From: Apodemus sylvaticus
Lineage: Eukaryota; Chordata; Mammalia; Rodentia; Muridae
Direction: 5' to 3'
Assembly: GCF_947179515.1 (NCBI RefSeq)
Contig: NC_067474.1
Coordinates: forward strand, 87,993,824 to 88,057,823
DNA: 64,000 nucleotides
In this document: piece after piece, positions 59,400 to 64,000 of the stretch
Numbering within the stretch: the first letter of the stretch is position 1
Layout: each line of letters opens with the position of its first letter
The notes under the pieces: model-generated
Database searches by the model: none
Seen by the model: the letters and a program-made list of their open reading frames with translations, nothing else
Told to the model about the DNA's origin: nothing
Made by a program: the position numbers and the translations under genes

Positions 59400-62300
59400 A
59401 AATATCCACTTATCAGTGAGTGCATACCATGTGTGTTCTTTTGTGATTGGGTTAACTCACTCAGGATGATATTTTCCAGTTCCACCCATGTGCCTAAGAA
59501 TTTCATGAATTCTTTTTTTTTTAACAACTGAGTAGTATTCCTTTGTGTAAATATACCACATTCTCCCTATCCGTTCCTCCTATAAGGGACACCTGGGTTC
59601 TTTCCAACTTCTGGATATTATAACTAGGGCTGCTATGAACATAGTGAAAAGCATGCGTCCTTATTACATGTTGGAGAGTCCTCTGGGTATATGGCCAGGA
59701 GTGTTATAACAGGGGCATTCAGTAGTATTCTGCCAAGATTTCAGAGGAATTGCCAAACTGATTTCCAGAGTGGTTGTACCAGCTTGCAATCCCACCAGGA
59801 GTGGAGTAGTATTCCTCTTTCTCTACATCCTCACCCAAACCTGCTGTCTTCTGAGTGTTTGATTTTACCCATTCTGACTGGTGTCAGGTGAAATCTCAGG
59901 GTTGTTTTGATTTGCATTTCCCTGATGACTAAGGATGTTGAACATTTCTTTAGGTGCTTCTCAGTCATTCAATATTCCTCAGGTGAAAATTCTTTGTCTA
60001 GATCTGTATACCATTTTTAATAGGGTTATTTGGTTCCCTGGAGTCAAACTTCTTGAGTTCTTTGTATATAGTGCATATTAGCCCTCTGTTGGATGTAGGG
60101 TTGGTAAAGATCATTTCTAAACTTGTTGGTTGCCAGTTTTGTCCTATTGACAGTGTTCTTTGCCTTACAGAAACTTTGTAAATTTTTTGAGGTCCCATTT
60201 GTCAAGTCTTGATCTTAGAGCATAAGTTATAAGTGTGATGTTCAGGAATTTTTCCTCTGTGCCCATGTTGTCAAGGGTCTTCCCCAGTTTCTTTTCTATT
60301 AGTTTCACTGTGTCTGGTTTTATGTGGAGGTTCTTGATACACTTGGACTTGAGCTTTATATAAGGAGATAAGAAAGGATCAATTAGCATTCTTCTACACA
60401 TTGACTGCCAGTTGAACCAGAATCATTTTTTGAAAATGCTGTCTTTTTTCCACTGGATGGTTTTAGCTCATTTGTTAAAGATCAAGCGACCATAGATATG
60501 TGGGTTCATTTCTGGGTTTGCAGTTTTATTCCATTGATTTACCTGCCTGTCATTGTACCAATATCATGCATGTTTTATCTCTATTGCTCTGTAGAACTGT
60601 TTGAAGTTTGGGATACTGATTTCCCCCAGTTCTTTTACTGTCAAGAATAATTGTAGCTATCCTGTGTTTTTTGTTATTCCAGATGAATTTTCTAATTGCT
60701 TTTTCTAACTCTATGAAGAACTGAGTTGGGATTTTGATGGGGATTGTATTGAATCTGTAGATTGCTTTTGGAAAGATGCCCAATATTAATGTATTAATAC
60801 TGTCAATCCATGAGCATGGGAAAGCTTTCCAACTTCTGAGGTCTTCTTTGATTTCTTTTTCAGAGACATGAAGTTCTTGTCATACAGATCTTTCACTTGT
60901 TTGGTTAGAGTCACATCAAGATACTTTTGCTTGTGACTATAGTTAAGGGTGTTGTTTCCCCAATTTGTTTCTCAGCCTGCTTATCATTTGAGTATAGGAA
61001 GGCTACTGATTTGCTTGAGTGAATTTTTGATCTGGCCACTTTGCTGAGATTGTTTAACAGCTGTAGGGGTTCTCAGATGCAGTTTTCGGGTAACTTACTT
61101 ATACTATCCTATCATCTGAAAATAGTGATAATTTGATGTCTTCCTTTCCAATTCATATCTCTTTGACCTTCTTTTCTTGACTAATTCTTATAGATAGAAT
61201 TTCAAGTACTATACTGAATAGACGGGGAGAGATGGCAGCCTTCTCTACTCCAGGATATTAGTGGGATTGCTTCAAATTTCTCCCCGTTTAATTTGATGTT
61301 GGCTGCTGGTTTGCTGTATATTGCTTTTACTATGTTTAGGTATGGGCCTTGAATTCTTGATCTTTCCAAGACTTTTAACATGAAAGAATGATGAATTTTG
61401 TTGAAGGCTTTTTTAGCATCTAATGAAATTACCATGTGTTTTTTTTCATTGAGTTTGTTCATAGGACTGAACAATGTAGTTCATAGAGGACTACATTGAC
61501 AGATTTCTGTATATTGAACCATCCATGCATCCCTGGGAAGCCTAATTGGTCTGGTGAATGATCATTTTGATGTGTTCATGGATTCAGTTGTCAAGAAATT
61601 TACTGAGTATTTTGCATCAATAGTCATAAGGGAAATTGTTCTAAAGTTCTTTCTTTGTTGGATATTTGTGTGGTTTTGGTATCAGCATAATTGTGGCTTC
61701 TTAGAACGAGTTGGGTAGTGTTCCTTCTGTTTGTATTTTGTGGAATAGTTTAAAGAGTATTTGTATTAGGTCTTCTTTGAAGGTCTGATAGAATTTGGCA
61801 CTAAAACCATCTGGTCCTGTAATTATTTTGGTTTGGAGACTTTCAATGACTGCTTTTCTTTCTTTAGTGGTTATGGGACTCTTTAGATGGTCTAACTGAT
61901 CCTGATTTAACTTTGGTATTGGGTGTTTGTCTAGGAAATTGTCCATTTCATCCACATTCTCTGGTTGTGTTAAGTATAGGCTTTTGTAGTAGGATCTGCT
62001 GAGTTTTTTAATTTCCTCAGTTTCTGATGATATATCTCCCTTTTCATTTCTGATTTTGTTAATTTGGATACTGTCTCTGTGCCCTATGGTTAGTCTGGCT
62101 AAGGGGTGATCTATCTTGTTGATTTTCTCAAAGAACCAGCTCCTTGATTCTTTGTATAGTTCTTTTTGTTTCTACTTGGTTGATTTCAGCCCTGAGCTTG
62201 ATGATTTACTGCCTTTCCTTCCTTTCCCACTTGGGTGTATTAGATTCTTTCTGTTCTAGAGCTTTCAGGTATGCTGTTAAGCTGCTAGTATATGCTCTTT

Positions 62301-63215
62301 CCAGCTTCTTTTTGGAGGCACTCAGAGCTATGAGTTTTCATCTTAACACTACTTTAATTGTGTCCCATAAATTTGAGTATGTTGTGCCTTCATTTTCATT
62401 AAATTCTAAAAAGTCTCTAATTTCTTTCCTTGTTTCTTCCTTGACCACTGTATTATTGAGTAGAGTATTGTTCAGCTTCCATGTATATGTGAGCTTTCTG
62501 TTGTTTTTTGTTGGTATTGAAGACCACTCTTACTCCATAATGATCTGATAGGAGGCATGGGATTAGTTCAATCTTCTTATATCTGTTGGGGTCTGTTTTG
62601 TGATCAGGAATATGGTCAGTTTTGGAGAAGGTACCATGAGGTGCTGAGAAGAAGGTATATTCTTTTCATTTAGGATGAAATGTTCTACAGATATCTGTTA
62701 AGTTCATTTGGTCCAAAACTTTTGTTAGTTTCACTGTGTCTTTGTTTAGTTTGTGTTTCCCTGATCTGTCCATTGAGGAGTGTGGGAGTTTTTAAGCCAT
62801 CCACAATTATCGTGTGAGGTGAAATGTGTGCTTTGAACTTTAGTAAAGTTTCTTTTATGATTGAGGGTGCCCTTGCATTTGGAGCATAGATGTTCAGAAT
62901 TGAGAGTTCTTCTTGGTAGGTTTTCCTTTGATGAGTATGAAGTGTCCATCTGTGCCTTTTTTTTGATGACTTTTGGTTGAAAGTCAATTTTATCCAATAT
63001 TAGAATGGCTATTCCAGCTTGTTTCCTGGACCAATTTGCTTGGAAAGTTGATCCAAGCCTTTAACTCTGAGGTAGTGTTTGTCTTTGACACTGAGGTGTG
63101 TTTCCTGAATGCAGCAAAATGTTGGGTCTTGTTTATATATCCAGTCTGTTAGTCTATGTCTTTTAATTGGGGAATTGAGTCCATTAATATTAAAAGATAC
63201 TAAGGAATACTGATT
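59400..63215 (-). pseudogene. L1 ORF2 remnant (antisense copy)
   Basis: The endonuclease/reverse-transcriptase frame is broken into short minus-strand blocks. An endonuclease block lies at 62685-62987, a pre-RT block at 61701-61955, a palm block at 61202-61474, a thumb block at 60550-60783 and a C-terminal block at 60165-60401. In the palm block the usual DAEKAFDKIQH region reads DAKKAFNKIHH. The usual FADD motif reads FSDD (bases 61111-61122), an Ala-to-Ser change next to the two catalytic aspartates. Multiple stops and shifts separate the blocks, so no functional protein can be made. Confidence 0.85.
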
Positions 63216-63259
63216 GCTGCTTCCTGCTATTTTTGATGTTATTTTTATGTTTGTGTGGT

Positions 63260-63746
63260 TATGTTCTATTGGGTTTTTTGAAAGAAGATTACTATCTTTC
63301 TTTTTCTAGGGTGTAGTTGCCCTCCTTATATTGGCATTTTCCATCTATTATTTTTCTAGGGCTGGACTTGTGGAAAGATATTATGTAAATTTGGTTTTAT
63401 CATAGATTATCTTGGTTTTTCCATCTATGGTGATTGACAGTTTTGCTGCATATAGTCATGTGGGCTGGCATTTGTGTTCTCTTAGGATCTATATGAGATC
63501 TGCCCAGGATTTTCTTGCTTTCATGGTCTCTGGTGAGAAATCTGGTGTAATTCTGATAGGTCTTCCTTTAAATGTTACTTGGCCTTTTTCTCTTACTGTT
63601 TTTAATATTCTTTCTTTCTTTAATGCATTTGGTGTTTTGATTATTATGTGATGGGAGGAATTTCTGTTTTTGTCCAGCCTATTTGGAGTTCTGTGGGCTT
63701 CTTGTATGTTCATGAGCATCTCTCTCTCTCACTCCTTCTCTCTTTC

Positions 63747-63783
<37 letters not shown>

Positions 63784-63784
63784 G

Positions 63785-63853
<69 letters not shown>

Positions 63854-64000
63854 GTTAGGTAAGACTTCTATAATTTTATGGAAGATATTTACTGGCCCTT
63901 TAAGTTGGAAATCTTTGCTCTTTTCTATACATAAAATCCTTAGATTTGGCTTCTCATTTTGTCCTGGATTTCCTGGATGCTTTGGGTTACAAGCTTTTTA
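63260..64000 (-). pseudogene. L1 ORF1 remnant with internal TC/GA expansion
   Basis: ORF1 encodes the L1 RNA-binding chaperone. The minus strand is open at 63489-63719 (MLMNIQEAHRTPNRLDKN, IIIKTPNALKKERILK and SPETMKARKSW motifs), which corresponds to the RNA-recognition part. Upstream in the gene, the coding sequence is displaced by a 133-bp TC tract (63719-63851). Beyond it the coiled-coil side continues to the window edge. The ORF1 frame shows stops 3' of 63489. Confidence 0.8.
63719..63851 (-). repeat. (TC)n/(GA)n microsatellite expanded inside L1 ORF1
   Basis: Over 130 bp of TC repeats with TCTG and CTTT variants lie between two colinear ORF1 segments. In the ORF1 sense direction the expansion reads GA repeats. 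It would give an Arg-Glu type run if translated. Confidence 0.95.

Larger units (their letters stand above)
58675..64000 (-). mobile_element. Long antisense L1: 3' UTR, ORF2, ORF1, running off the window
   Basis: The 3' end begins near 58675 (TTTACATTTCAAATGTTGTCCC). An antisense 3' UTR follows to about 59400, then antisense ORF2 to about 63200, the spacer, and ORF1 from about 63650 down to 63260 and beyond a TC tract to the window edge. Order and length indicate a nearly full-length element whose 5' end lies outside. No T-run marks the tail, so the terminal A-stretch seems decayed. Confidence 0.9.

Overview
This window looks like a murid rodent (mouse or rat type) nuclear genome. The evidence is the dense set of rodent LINE-1 (L1/Lx) sequences with rodent-type 3' ends, a B1 SINE, rodent-specific interspersed repeats, a class II (ERVK-like) provirus remnant and very long tetranucleotide microsatellites. 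I cannot separate mouse from rat with confidence, although no rat-type ID element was seen. The sequence is AT-rich by eye and contains no protein-coding gene that I can support. It reads as a gene desert or the inside of a very large intron. All recognisable coding sequence is broken retroelement sequence. No new biological system was found; what is worth a second look is the record of retrotransposition and local rearrangement.

Layout. 1-2.1 kb: 3' part of an ERVK-like provirus (damaged RNase H/integrase, polypurine tract, LTR-like end). 2.1-8.5 kb: two same-strand L1 copies in tandem, the second split by a rodent MITE-like repeat. 8.7-10 kb: 5'-truncated Lx-type L1. 10-13.9 kb: mostly non-repetitive. 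13.9-14.5 kb: giant GATA/GAAA/GGAA tract. 14.6-15.6 kb: an L1 with a 5' inversion and a clear target-site duplication. 15.6-21 kb: old repeats, B1 and a nested L1. 22.4-26.7 kb: long sense L1 with a nested antisense L1 end. 26.7-29.8 kb: mostly non-repetitive. 29.8-35.4 kb: repeat stack that includes a tiny twin-primed L1 with a putative 3' transduction and a 3.5-kb ancient 5'-inverted L1. 35.7-40.8 kb: three more L1 3' ends, two with 5' inversions. 41-42.3 kb: rodent repeats, one nearly identical and inverted relative to a segment at 34.4 kb. 42.3-46 kb: non-repetitive. 46.1-47 kb: near-perfect 0.45-kb tandem duplication. 47.6-52.2 kb: sense L1 with most of ORF2. 52.2-58.7 kb: non-repetitive with microsatellites and one exon-like motif. 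58.7-64 kb: long antisense L1 that runs off the end of the window.

Nothing here works together as an operon or pathway. The L1 copies are all broken by stops, frameshifts, nested insertions or altered motifs, so none is expected to be autonomous. Any host function would have to be non-coding. Candidates are a few low-repeat islands with enhancer-like composition (about 10.1-10.8, 37.6-38.2 and 53.4-53.8 kb) and a 46-bp exon-like segment at 57.9 kb. All family assignments rest on reading and memory of the families, not on a database search.
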